A stretch of DNA of 64,000 nucleotides from Phalacrocorax aristotelis (taxonomy: Eukaryota; Chordata; Aves; Suliformes; Phalacrocoracidae), in contig NC_134276.1 of assembly GCF_949628215.1 (NCBI RefSeq), positions 12,303,690 to 12,367,689 of the forward strand, written 5' to 3'. The position numbers and the translations under genes are program-made. Shown here piece by piece: positions 50,065 through 64,000 of this stretch. The first letter of the stretch is position 1; each line of letters starts with the position of its first letter. The notes beneath the pieces were generated by a model. That model was given only the letters and a program-made list of their open reading frames with translations, did not search any database and was not told the DNA's origin.

Positions 50065-53000
50065 GATACATGTCAGTATCGTATTATTACCTACTTGTTC
50101 ATTTCATGTTGAAAATTGGTGGCATTTGAGTTTCTAAATCAGCTTTTTTGCTTTTGAAAATCCTACACTTCTCTGTTCCCAGGTGGCAAAAACACAAGGG
50201 TGGTTGTTACTTAACAGAATTGTATTCAACATTTTATTCAGCCCAAACTTTAGGTTTAAAATGGCCCTGAGAGTTCTTTTTAATATCCATACTTGTCTTT
50301 TCTGATTAAATGCTTAGTTATTGCACCTCTGTCTTTCTCAGTCTTGAAATGATGGCAACTAATTCCTCTCTGCATTTTCTAGCTACTCTTCTACCATAAC
50401 ACCTTTTTAAAGAGATTTTCCCTACCTGCAAAGAATCTGTAAGCAAAGTGCTGGTGTAAAAAACACAGCACCAGCTGCATTTTCACTGGACCAATATTTG
50501 GAGGAAAGCTGCCTGAGAAGAAGATCCAACATTCAGTCTGTGGTAGGAGCTGCTTCTGCAGAGAAGAACAATCCCTCTGCAGCAGCTCCACAGGAGGACA
50601 ATCTGCACCCACTAAGTCCACACCTATTGAGCCATTTGCCAAAGCAACTACCCAGATCAGAATTGCCCATGCACCTTTGTCACCACAGCCACAGCCTGGC
50701 TGACATCCAGAAGGCTGCTTCTGCTCCATCTACTACATCACACACCATGTTATACCTCCGGTACCAAACATTCTACACCAGGGCTAGGACTTCCCTCCTT
50801 TCCATTCATACATCTAGATTCATCAGCTATGCAGGCTCCCTGGGTGAGTGTGCTTCACATCTGTGACCCACAGCTTGCAATGGGTCACAGACGCTGTGAC
50901 CTCTGCTGCTGCTCTGCCAAGGCTGCCTCACTGCCAAGCTCCAACATATGGTCATTGCCCTACTTGAACCTACCTTCCAAACAGTGCAGCTGCACGTGAA
51001 TCAGTTGCACCCCAACATAGGGTATACTAGAGGAGGTATAAATGCTAGGTACCAAGAAAATAGAGTGTAACAGAGATAAAAGTAAATTATTATATAAATA
51101 AATAATAATAAATTATATATTATTCTCAATAATAAATCTTTTCCAATTTTCTTGTCCTGTCTTTACAGTGTCACAGTTACTGTATCTATGCTCCAGAGAG
51201 GTTGTCTTCAGGAAGACAACTTCCAGCCCAGGAAAGCCAAAGGTCCCAGATGCTAGTGGTGCATGCAACAAAACCTGGCAAAAGGGCAATGTATGGCTAA
51301 TCCAGAAGCTGCACCAGCACCAAGGGCTTCTCAGACAACACCAATCATTCATAAGTCTTGGTGAGCCATTGCCCCCTTCCTCCCCTCAGGCCAGACATAA
51401 AGCAAGGGGTTGTGGGCTGCAGGGAACAGACTTGTGGTTCTTCTGTCCATCTTACATTTACATCTGGGGATAATTGCAGCATTTCATCTAGCAAATTTAT
51501 AGATCTGCTCTACAGGAGTCACACATTGTACTTTCAGTCTCCATCATGACTAGATACGCTTTTATGACACACTGGAAATGACACATAAGAGGCCAGCACT
51601 GAGTGATCACTGTATGCTTGACACTGGCATCAACTGGTGCCCCTGGGATTCATAGGAAAGAGTAGTGTCAGCAAGCAATTCCCTTTCTCTTCCTTCCCTC
51701 CCTGTCCTGTTTTTTGAGTGGAATCCCAGATGGAGTTTATATTTCATCAGTCAAAACCAAAGTAGAAGCAACTGATCTACAGGTAATTCAGTGATTTTTT
51801 CATAATGATTAAGCTTAGAAGGCTTAGTGAATGCAAGGGAAAATTGGAAGAGCTCTGATTTTTGTAGAAGAGAGTGGGGAGAAGTACGAAAAGTCTTCTC
51901 AAAAGAAAAAAATAGTGAAAGACCGCTCTTCACAAAGGACGTGAAAAAGAAACCACCAAATTAATTTGTAAAAGGGATGATTTAGCTTAAGTGCTTAGAA
52001 AAGGCTTTGCTTGTGAAGTTGCAAAACCCTGGACTAAGGCTACATTTTATCTAGCACTGATGCTAGAAAGTGTCACAATACCAGTAGTGGTGCCATGGAC
52101 CACAGGCCTAGGGACGAGAGCCTCAAAGGAGGGAGGGAGTGAAAAAGGGAGGGAATGAAAGCTGGAAGCTAAAAACCTCATCTTGCATCAATGAGTGCAA
52201 GAAAGGCTTCAAGGATTTGTTTTTTCCCATGGGCTATTCAGAACAGCACAAACTCCCAAATACAGCCTGGCATCGTCTTTGTTCCCTCTCAAGGCCTCTG
52301 CTTAATTCTACATGGAGAAAATCAATAAAACACTAGGAACATTGTTAGAAACAGAGAATCAACATTCATAAATTCACAGAACTTGTAAGTTAATTTTCAT
52401 AGGACTGTTATGATATTTTTCAAGGAAATAGAAAAATAAGAAAACACTATTTTCTATACAAATAATTTCACTTTTGAATACAAAACCCACATCACTCTTT
52501 AAATCATGAAAGTTACAGAGCCAACCACTCAAGGTTTTGGAGACGCCAGCATTAACTTTAGCTATGTGACCTTGATTGAGTTCCCTTATTCATATGCCAG
52601 ATGATACATTCTCTACATGCAGTTCAATTTTCCACAAAACGCCTGTGCTCAGGCTATGTGGATCTCCTACAATGAGCAGCTTTACAGTGCCTTGTGTACT
52701 TTTTGTTATCCGGTAGACACCGCACTGCCGCGTCCGCAGTCTGCTCCAGAGGCACGTGTGTGAAAGCTCCAGAGGAAACAACTGAGCCAGATTTAAAAGA
52801 ATGACCTACGCTGATAACCAAGGACATGACCGATAGAGGTCAAACTGGTGAGCTCTGGGGAACACACTACCCCAGGTCCAGATAGCTATGCTCTGGTAAA
52901 GCTGTGAGCGGACCTGTGGTGTGATGACAGGAGGATGGCCACAAGGTCACAGCACATCACCTGTAGCATTGCTCTTCCTTCACCCCAACAGGAGAGTCTC

Positions 53001-54730
53001 TACCTATAAAGACACTGAAAAGGAAGGAAAAAAAACAGTGGCCTTACTAAGATTTATGGAAGCATAAGCAGGCCAGATTTTGAGGGAAAAGATAACAATA
53101 ACGATTGTTGACTCTTAAAGAGTGTAAGACAAGCATCCAAAATCTAGTTAATTGTTGTCAACAAAAAGGAACCCAAAAGGCATAACAAGGAGTCAGCAGC
53201 CAGCATCCCCTGAGCTCTGTGTCGCGCAGGAGTCAGCCTGGCCAGGTCACTCAGACACACACATACAGATCTTGGTGCTTCTAAGGACATGGGTATGAGG
53301 GTGGGAGTGGGGACAGTTGACTTGCTTAGAAAGTCAGATAAAACAAAATTACCTTTCTTTCCCATAATGCCTCACATTTAGCTCTGATTCACTATATTGC
53401 CACAGGGGAAAGAAAGGTCTCCCAACAGCATGATCCTTACCATGCTCCATAGCAGCCAGTCCCTTCTCACACAAAAGTCACGCACAGGCTCGTTCTTGCA
53501 GATGTATTTTTCTAAGGCTAGCTACTAAACCACCTGTTTCAAAGCACTGCACAAGACCAAAATTCAAAAGGTAGCAAGAAGTCCAGCTGCAGAGGCAAAC
53601 ACGCACGTTTTCCATTCCTCAGGCCAGGTAAACCCAACCATAGCCCTGCTAATTGGTTTCCCTGAGTGAAGAAAGGATGTTTTTGGGAAGGGTCCCGTGA
53701 TCTCTCACTCTTCTCCTTTTACCCTAGACAGGGAATCTGCTCTGTTCATTACAAGCTTAAGCTGAATAAAGACATTCTGAAATCCAAGCAAAGATTTTTA
53801 TTAGTGACTACAAAATAACAAATATGTAGCCATCAAAACAGGTTTGCTCAACATTTACAAAATATGTGACAAAATTAGGGTAGGAAGAAGATGGTGTGGG
53901 CTCCCTGCATCTCCTTTCCTCACACCATCTCCTTGCTTTCTGTCCTGTCTCTGAGTCTCCTCTTCCTCCTGCTGCCATGACATGTCCCCTCCCCTCCCAG
54001 CTTCCTCCTCATTGCTCTTCTCCCTCCTCTTTGCTACCAGTGAGTGAACATTTGCTGCTAGACACTGCACGTAAGCACACATTGGTTTTCTTTCACCCAA
54101 AGGAACCAAATGTGGCAGCTAATTTGTTGCTTTATTCCTTGCTTATATGTGTACACACACATCTTTCATCTCCTGGGACAATATTTTAGTACCTGGCAGA
54201 AAATTTTCAATAGTTAAAATGTTATAAGGATGACTACAGGGGGTTATGAGGGACTCTGAAATTAAATCAGAGCTGCATAATTACCAGAAAGGAAGAGGTA
54301 AAGTGAAAAATTAAAAGATGATGTGCACTGAATGGACATTGGAAGGGTTGGGCTAACCTCCCAGACTCTCATGAAGAGGGCTCTCCAACATTACTATACC
54401 TCTTTCTCTTATAAAGCAGAAATGGGCTGAGGTCCCTGCTTCTCTCACATGCTTTGGCATGTTAATTTAAAATTTATTCTACTGAACATATAGGTCAGAT
54501 CTTGACGAACAGAAATCAGGGAATAAGTCTGATTTCCTGCAGTTAAGAGTATGTCCAATGTTACAGTGATTCTAAAAAGACTCCATCACTGCTTTCCTCT
54601 TTTAAGAGCATAGTATTAGATTTTTAGGGACTCAGCATTCCCAAAGGTTTCTTTGCTGGTAAAGAGTTGGGATCAGCTGTCACTGGACTGGGGAGTGTGG
54701 TTCTTGGGCTCTGCACATTTGGCATCTCCA
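50065..54730. other. Intergenic, nothing recognised apart from low-complexity DNA
   Basis: Contains an A/T-only stretch of ATA/AAT repeats (about 51084-51132). No gene or transposon could be supported. Confidence 0.55.
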
Positions 54731-54733
54731 GCT

Positions 54734-54836
54734 GAATAGAATATAGAATAGAATACAGAGTAGAATATAGAATAATTTCAGTTGGAAAGGTCCTACAACT
54801 ATCACGTAGTCTAACTGCCTGGCCACTTCAGGGCTG
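54734..54836 (-). mobile_element. Probable short CR1-like 3' fragment with an AATAG-type tail
   Basis: Repeats of gaatagaatatagaatagaa are followed by 'tttcagttggaaaggtccta' and 'tagtctaactgcctggccac'. This resembles the reverse of a CR1-family 3' end that carries a pentameric tail. It is short and diverged, so the assignment is tentative. Confidence 0.5.
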
Positions 54837-55349
54837 ATGTTGCAAATGTTAAGGGAGGAAATGGGACTTGGCTTAAGGGGCCAAAGCAGGCAGGAGGAAA
54901 GGTTCGATTCTGTACATCAGTGATATGAAGTACTCTGACTTGTAGGGCCTTGATAAAAGTAGTAAAATAGCACTGGACTGAAAGTGAGAGACTGATAACA
55001 CCTTGTGAAAGGACAGGTTAGCTGCAAGGAGTGGTAGGCATTTCAGTCTCTTCAACTACTCAGGTGTGGAAGACCTGAACAAGACTTAAAATTATTTCAG
55101 AAATGTAAGTTTATTACAGGAAAGTGGGAAAAAAAGTTTCTCTCTTTTTTGCCATTTATAGTCATTTATAAAAAGACTTTTCTCACTTCACTGCTGGCGG
55201 CTGCAAGCTGAATGTGGGATGGGGCACCCTGGTCTGACATTCAAGCTGATTTCCACAGCACAGGGAGAGTTGTTGCTTTCTTGTGCAATACAAGGTACAG
55301 GTTTTAGAATGCCCATTTTTTTCATTGTTCAAAATCAGATTTGATCACA

Positions 55350-56551
55350 GAGGCGATCAGCTCCAGTTCAGGCGTGTTCTGCAGTGGAGTGGAGGATTGC
55401 TGCGTACAGGAAGGTTTCCTGAGCTGGGGAAATCCCAGGGCAGCGCAGAGACCTGCCAGGAGCCAACAGCTCGCACGAGAATGAGAGCAGCTGGTGAGGC
55501 ATGGGCAGGGCCAGGATTAATGGCAGCCACCCCCCTCTCCCACGAAAGGCAGCCCCAGGGAGATCGAGCGACCAGGAGCTCTGCGACCACGACATGGAGC
55601 AGCAGTTTGTGCACAAGGGTGCACAGGGAAGGTGCCTCTTCGAAGGAGGGGTGTTCCACTGGCCAAATGGGAGACCTGAAGTACACGTAACCCAACAATC
55701 AGGCACAGGCCAAGGGCACTCATCCTGCCCGACCCTCAAGGCAGAATGGTGGGCACTCATCTGAGAGCAGAGGCTGCAGCTCCAGCTGGGGGATCTGCAC
55801 CATCTACCCCAGCGGTGGCCGATGTCTCTGCCCACATGGAGCTGCTGAAAGGGGAGGCTGCAGTGCAGACCTCAGACTGCAGGGAGTGCCCAGACCTTTC
55901 TCCTGCGGCAAGGACAGGCAGCAGACCTGCCTGCAAACGGTGTGCCCGGGCAGAGGACACCAGGAGCAATGTGAGGAGTATCAAGGATTACAGACCCCTG
56001 GGAGTGGCTCTGAGCACAACTAGTTTTTCCATCAATCCTCCTGGCCAAAGGGAAGGGATTTGAAAGGGCCAGTCGAATCTATCGAATCAACAAATGTTTA
56101 CAGGACTAGTGCTACAGCCAGGGGTTCGGCTACTTAGACCATGGGACTTGCCTTGAGAAACCTGGCCTACCAGGGGCTGATGGGGTCCAACTGCCAGAGA
56201 AGGGGAAGAGCACCTTCAGTCGTAGGCTTGCCAAGCTGGTGAAGAGGGCTTTAAACTAAGGTTGCCAGAGGAGGGGAACCTCAATCCATCTCACTTCTAC
56301 CAGTTTGATGCCAGTGCCAGCAACAGATGACCAAAGCCTGGAGAAGGATCACAGGTCAGCAGGAGAGCACCTGGTGAGCAGCACAAAGGAATTCCAGCCA
56401 CTCTAGCCAGTAAGGCATCTTCATCAGGGGCCCAGCTTAAATACCTCTATGCAAATGCACGTAGCATGGGGAATAAACAAGAGGAGTTAGAGATGTGCAC
56501 ACACCTGAAGGGCTGTAATCTTACTGGCATCATGGAGACATAGTGGGATGG
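55350..56551 (+). mobile_element. CR1 LINE 5' portion: ORF1 and the start of ORF2, cut by an ERV LTR
   Basis: Unlike the other CR1 copies, this one keeps the 5' half. At 55860-55990 a Cys-rich text (CRECPDL...CKRCARAED) resembles the ORF1 Zn-binding segment. At 56090-56260 comes the ORF1 end (GFGYLDHG, LEKPGLPGADGVQLPEKGK). ORF1 of CR1 includes an esterase-like domain that usually ends in a D-x-x-H motif; here the last position reads Gln. At 56430-56551 the start of the ORF2 endonuclease is visible (QLKYLYANARSMGNKQEELE, GIMET-stop-WDG). The copy stops exactly where the LTR at 56552 begins. The left border is uncertain by a few hundred bases. Confidence 0.75.
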
Positions 56552-57063
56552 TGTTGTGGCTTAGCTGGCAACTCAGCCCCACACAGTCACTCTCTCACTC
56601 CCCCACCAGTGGGATGGGGGAGAGAATCAGAAGGGTAAAGCTCATGGGTTGAGATAAGAACAGTTTAATAATTAAAATAAAACAATAACAACAGCAACAA
56701 TAACGCAAGGGAAAGGAAAACAATGAGAGGTGCACGAAACCTGGGCCGGGATGGAAGGGGGAATGAACAACCAAAACAAACCGCACGTGATGCAGCCGCT
56801 CACCACCCACCAACCCAACGCCACCAGTCCCCGAGCCAGAACCGCCCCCATGCGCCAACTGCCCCCGTTAATGTACTGGTCATGGCATCACATGGTATGG
56901 AATGAACATCCCACCGGCCAGTCGGGGTCAGCTGTCTTGGCTGTGGCCCCGCCTCTCCCAGCCTTTTGCCCACGTGGCAGAGCGTGGGAAGCTGGAAAGG
57001 CCCCTGACTACTACAGGCACTACAGTGAAGAGAATTAACCCTTTCTCAGCCAAAACCAGCACA
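56552..57063 (-). mobile_element. 3' LTR of the truncated ERVL-like provirus
   Basis: On the plus strand it runs from TGTTGTGG to CCAGCACA (512 bp, TG...CA ends on the minus strand) and is clearly related to the solo LTR at 42586-43163. Internal proviral DNA follows on its higher-coordinate side, beginning with a purine tract on the minus strand. It is therefore the 3' LTR of a minus-strand provirus. Where the related LTR has a TATA box this one reads tacattaa, so its promoter is probably weakened. It inserted into CR1 DNA; the left flanking 5-mer is GATGG. Confidence 0.82.
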
Positions 57064-57076
57064 TTCTCCACCCCTT
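57064..57076 (-). other. Polypurine tract before the 3' LTR
   Basis: The minus strand reads aaggggtggagaa directly before the LTR start TGTGCTGG. This is the position and composition of a retroviral plus-strand primer. Confidence 0.7.
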
Positions 57077-57480
57077 ATACCATACCATTTACACCATGCC
57101 CAGGTCCCATACCATCCAATACAACCTTGCCAACCACCACCCCTCCCCTTCCCATCCTTTGACATAATATACAGACATCATTCCCTTAGTTCATGGGCCT
57201 TCCCTGTAAAATGTCCATAAAAATATCCATTGAGTTCACCCAGTCCATGACTCCGGGCTCCATCTGTCGTATCAGTCTTTCAGGGCAGGAGAGATGGTGT
57301 GTGTGGTGTTGGGTTGCTGCATATCAAGTCAGTCTTCGTTCCATCACTGCTGCACTTTGCTTGTTTCATCAAAGTTCATCTTTCATGGATTGGGAGATTT
57401 GTACTATGATATAATTGATATGGCGTATAGCAACCACAGAAGAGATGACATACAACATTATATAGCAGTTTGCATTGTGC
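57077..57480 (-). other. ERV internal DNA between pol and 3' LTR, no env
   Basis: About 400 bp without an open frame or envelope-like sequence lie between the end of the pol remnant and the polypurine tract. Lack of an envelope gene agrees with an ERVL-type element. Confidence 0.6.
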
Positions 57481-58239
57481 CATTCAGTTCATTGGCTGTT
57501 TTCACCCAAGATCAAATCCCCTTGAGGCACACATCGGATTTCTCCATCATCCCGCATCACCCACCAAGGGCACCCAGGTCCTCAAGCAAAAGCGATCCCA
57601 TGAATGGTTTTGCCTTTGCCCAAGGCAGGAATAACCCAGACTGTTTTGCCCAGCATATTTTTTATGTGCACTACAGGGACTCTATCCCCTTCCACAGTAT
57701 GTAGGATTTCTGACTGGGCAGGGCCAGCTCGGTTGGCAGATCCCCTCGTGTTGACTGACCACGTGGCTTTTGCTAAATGTGTATCCCAGTGCTTGAATGT
57801 CCCACCCCCCCATTGCTCTCAGTGTAGTTTTTAACAGTCCATTGTACCGTTCAATTTTCCCAGAGGCTGGTGCGTGACAGGGGATGTGATACACCCACTC
57901 AATGCTGTGCTCTTTGGCCCAGGTGTCTGTGAGGCTATTTCGGAAGTGAGTCCTGTTGTGTGACTCTGAGGTGCCATGTTGCCACAGGACTTGTTTTTCG
58001 AGACCCAGGATCTGGGCAGTGGCGTGGGGGACGGGATATGTTTCCAGCCAGCCAGTCATTGCTTCCACCATTCTAAACACATGGCACCTGCCTTGGCGGG
58101 TCTGTGGGAGTGTGATATAGTCAATTTGCCAGGCCTCCCCATATTTATATTTCAGCCATCGTCCCCCATACCACAGAGGCTTTACCCGCTTCGCTTGCTT
58201 GATTGCAGCAGGTTTCACACTCGTGGATAACCTGTGCAA
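57481..58239 (-). pseudogene. ERVL-like pol remnant: integrase core and C-terminal part
   Basis: The minus-strand frame 57682-58239 shows a retroviral integrase core: KYGEAWQIDYITLPQ with the first catalytic Asp, and ASGKIERYNGLLKT with the Glu. The middle catalytic position lies in SESHNRTHF and reads His, so the active site is broken. The C-terminal part continues in another frame toward 57480 (NMLGKTVWVIPA near 57640). A frame break near 58200 separates it from the upstream RNase H frame. It is non-functional. Confidence 0.85.
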
Positions 58240-58870
58240 TAGCGTCCATGGTCAAGTCCACCCCTCGATCACGAGCCCACCTGTGTGTTGCATCTCTCCC
58301 TTGACGGCCTGAGGTGTCATGGGCCCACCGAGCTAGAAATAGTTCACCCTTATGTTGCCAGTCCAGATCCACCTCAGCCACTTCAATCTTTGCAGCCTGA
58401 TCTACCTGCTGGTTGTTCTGATGTTCTTCAGTGGCCCGACTCTTGGGGACGTGAGCATCCACATGCCGTACCTTTATAACCAGGTTCTCTACCCGGGCAG
58501 CAATATCTTGCCACAATGTGGCAGCCCAGATGGGTTTGCCTCTGCGCTGCCAGTTGCTTTGCTTCCACTGCTGCAGCCAGCCCCACAGGGCATTTGCCAC
58601 CATCCAGGAGTCAGTATAGAGGTAGAGCACTGGCCACTTTTCCCATTCAGCAATGTCTAAGGCCAGCTGGATGGCCTTTACCTCTGCAAACTGGCTCGAT
58701 TCACCTTCTCCTTCAGCAGTTTCTGCTACTTGTTGTGTAGGACTCCATACAGCAGCCTTCCATCTCCGGTGCTTTCCCACAAGGCGACAGGACCCATCAG
58801 TGAACAGGGCATACTGCTTTTCATCTTCTGGCAGTTTGTTATACAGTGGGGCTTCTTCAGCACGTGTCAC
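58145..58870 (-). pseudogene. ERVL-like pol remnant: RNase H and N-terminal integrase segment
   Basis: A 241-codon minus-strand frame. RNase H motifs are in order: ALFTDGSCRL (Asp), SQFAEVKAIQLAL (Glu), LYTDSWMVANALWG (Asp) and VRHVDAHVPKSRA. They are followed by the integrase N-terminal region with HECETC. This is the longest uninterrupted coding stretch of the provirus. It is cut off from the reverse transcriptase part by a CR1 tail (58888-58957) and from the integrase core by a frameshift. Confidence 0.87.
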
Positions 58871-58887
58871 CTCCTCCTCTGGTGCTA

Positions 58888-58957
58888 TTCACAGAATCAC
58901 AGAATCACAGGTTGGAAGGGACCTCAAGGATCATCTAGTCCAACTTTTCTGGGAAGA
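58888..58957 (-). mobile_element. Short CR1 3' tail inside the ERV pol region
   Basis: 'cacagaatcacagaatcaca' then 'ggttggaagggacctcaagg' and 'atcatctagtccaact' is the reverse of a CR1 3' terminus, nearly the same as the start of the copy at 41581. It lies between the reverse transcriptase and RNase H segments, so it inserted after the provirus. Confidence 0.85.
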
Positions 58958-58959
58958 GC

Positions 58960-59262
58960 AAGATTCCAAAATCTTTGCCTTCTGGCCAGTCCATGATCAC
59001 TTCCAAGATTCCTGGGCGACTGGGGTTTCCTACTCGAGCCCGCTGGGTGATCAGTGCAACCCATTTACTCCATGTAGCATCAGTTGCATGGTGTGTAGAG
59101 GGGACGTTTCCTTTGAACACCCAGCCCAGCACTGGCAGTCGGGGTGCCAGGAGCAGCTGTGCTTCAGTACCAACCACTTCTGAAGCGGCTCGAACCCCTT
59201 CATATGCTGCCAATATCTCTTTTTCAGTTGGAGTATTCTGGGCCAAGAGCTACTGCATGAAT
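58960..59262 (-). pseudogene. ERVL-like pol remnant: reverse transcriptase C-terminal (connection) segment
   Basis: The minus-strand frame includes TPTEKEILAAYEGVRAASEV and TDATWSKWVALITQRARVG. It sits directly upstream (in element orientation) of the RNase H segment, so it is the end of the reverse transcriptase/connection region. The catalytic reverse transcriptase core is absent. In this frame a TAG stop lies shortly before it, inside the palindrome arm. The element is truncated here. Confidence 0.75.
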
Positions 59263-59332
59263 TATCTGATATTACAGATGATGATTAAACAGATATCAGA
59301 TATCTGATATCATGCAGTAGCTCTTGGGCCAG
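59239..59332. repeat. Perfect 23-bp inverted repeat (fold-back) at the ERV end
   Basis: The arms 59239-59261 (ctgggccaagagctactgca plus tga) and 59310-59332 are exact reverse complements. The 48-bp spacer is rich in atctgat/atcagat and itself partly self-complementary. The DNA or RNA could form a long hairpin. Confidence 0.93.
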
Positions 59333-59480
59333 TCCGGGCAGGACGAGATGTAAAGAATGTGCTCTGCACCGCGGCTGGGGAGAATGGCCCTACCTGGAGC
59401 CTCTGGCAGAAGGCACCAGGGGAGACCCGAGGTCGACCCCTAGGGTTTTGGAGTCGGGGATGCAGAGGGTCCAAAGCCCA
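59310..59480 (+). mobile_element. Probable ERV pol segment in inverted orientation
   Basis: Past the palindrome the plus strand gives protein-like but broken text (APRLGRMALPGAS, then HQGRPEVDP-stop). It looks like retroviral pol upstream of the connection segment, but on the opposite strand from 57.5-59.26 kb. The assignment to the same element is inference and the right border is uncertain. Confidence 0.45.
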
Positions 59481-59706
59481 GGACCTTCCTGGGAAGAGTT
59501 TGCTTTCTCCCTTTTAGGGTCTGCATGCCATTATCATGAGCCTGAATCAAACATCCAGCTCTTTCATGCTACATCCTGCTGAACCTCCTTGGTTTTACTG
59601 TGTGTAGTTGCACAGTCCCTAAGTAGGCCAGAGCTCCACACATTCCCACCATTTTAGCTTTAGCCAGATCTGTGTGCAGTCCTTATAGATTTCACAGGGC
59701 CACCGC
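59481..59706 (-). other. GPR83 3' UTR start, next to the ERV
   Basis: About 230 bp between the stop codon and the ERV-derived DNA. No AATAAA is visible on the minus strand here, so the polyadenylation site is either non-canonical or lies within or beyond the ERV. Confidence 0.5.
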
Positions 59707-63794
<4,088 letters not shown>

Positions 63795-63801
63795 CTTTAT
63801 A
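63795..63801 (-). promoter_or_regulatory. GPR83: TATA-like box upstream of GPR83
   Basis: The minus strand reads gggTATAAAGctgg about 215 bases before the GTG. It would place transcription start near 63770. No CpG island is seen, which fits a tissue-restricted TATA promoter. Confidence 0.45.
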
Positions 63802-64000
63802 CCCCAAGGCAAGCTCCAAGCAAAGATCATCTGCAGCTATTGGGCTGCATCATTTCTGCTCTGATGTGCTGCTTTCTCACGCAGCCACACTTCCCTGGGT
63901 GCTACTCCAAGGTAAGCACATCTGTGAGAAAGGCAAATCAGTATCTCCAGTCATCAGCATCCTTTTTCTCTACTAGCAGCCCAGGGCAGGCAAAATCTGT
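63802..64000. other. Upstream of GPR83, nothing recognised
   Basis: Short flank up to the window edge. No exon or repeat seen. Confidence 0.5.

Noticed and set aside
58145-58870. RNase H-like frame as a domesticated host gene
   Set aside because: It sits in an evident provirus with a polypurine tract and LTR, is flanked by frame breaks, and has no sign of selection visible from one copy.

Overview
The window is vertebrate nuclear DNA, and almost certainly from a bird. Evidence for a bird: several 5'-truncated CR1 LINE copies, three LTRs of one avian ERVL-like family, compact genes with ordinary GT-AG introns, and a short CpG island at one promoter. The gene order HEPHL1 - PANX1 - GPR83 matches the conserved vertebrate block on human chromosome 11q21. 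The species cannot be fixed from the sequence.

Layout. Bases 1-1900 hold the 3' end of a plus-strand membrane protein gene, probably HEPHL1 (last two coding exons and a polyadenylation signal). A CpG island with GGGCC and GAGCC pentamer tracts (4830-5640) carries the start of PANX1. PANX1 is complete on the plus strand: five coding exons at 5197-5377, 15490-15629, 24945-25168, 26177-26847 and 28881-28966, giving 433 residues, with a 3' UTR that probably ends near 31245. From 31.3 to 59.7 kb there is no intact gene. This gap holds CR1 copies, a solo ERVL-like LTR with a near-matching 5-bp target duplication, a decayed coding region on the minus strand (38.1-39.9 kb), and a nested repeat complex at 55.3-59.5 kb. 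In that complex the 5' part of a CR1 is cut by the 3' half of an ERVL-like provirus. The provirus itself holds a CR1 tail and ends in a fold-back palindrome. GPR83 lies on the minus strand at 59707-63581, with four coding exons encoding about 431 residues.

How the genes relate. They are unrelated single genes held together by ancient synteny: a hephaestin-type ferroxidase, the pannexin-1 ATP-release channel and a class A peptide-type GPCR. They are not an operon or pathway.

Points most worth a second look: (1) GPR83 has GTG where its initiator ATG is expected, and a well-placed out-of-frame ATG lies upstream; (2) the palindromic, apparently inverted ERV junction about 380 bp downstream of the GPR83 stop codon; (3) the decayed multi-exon coding region between PANX1 and GPR83; (4) an alternative intronic end for PANX1 just after exon 4; (5) a possible antisense terminal exon in PANX1 intron 2. 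I found no clearly new biological system. The rest looks like ordinary avian gene and repeat content.
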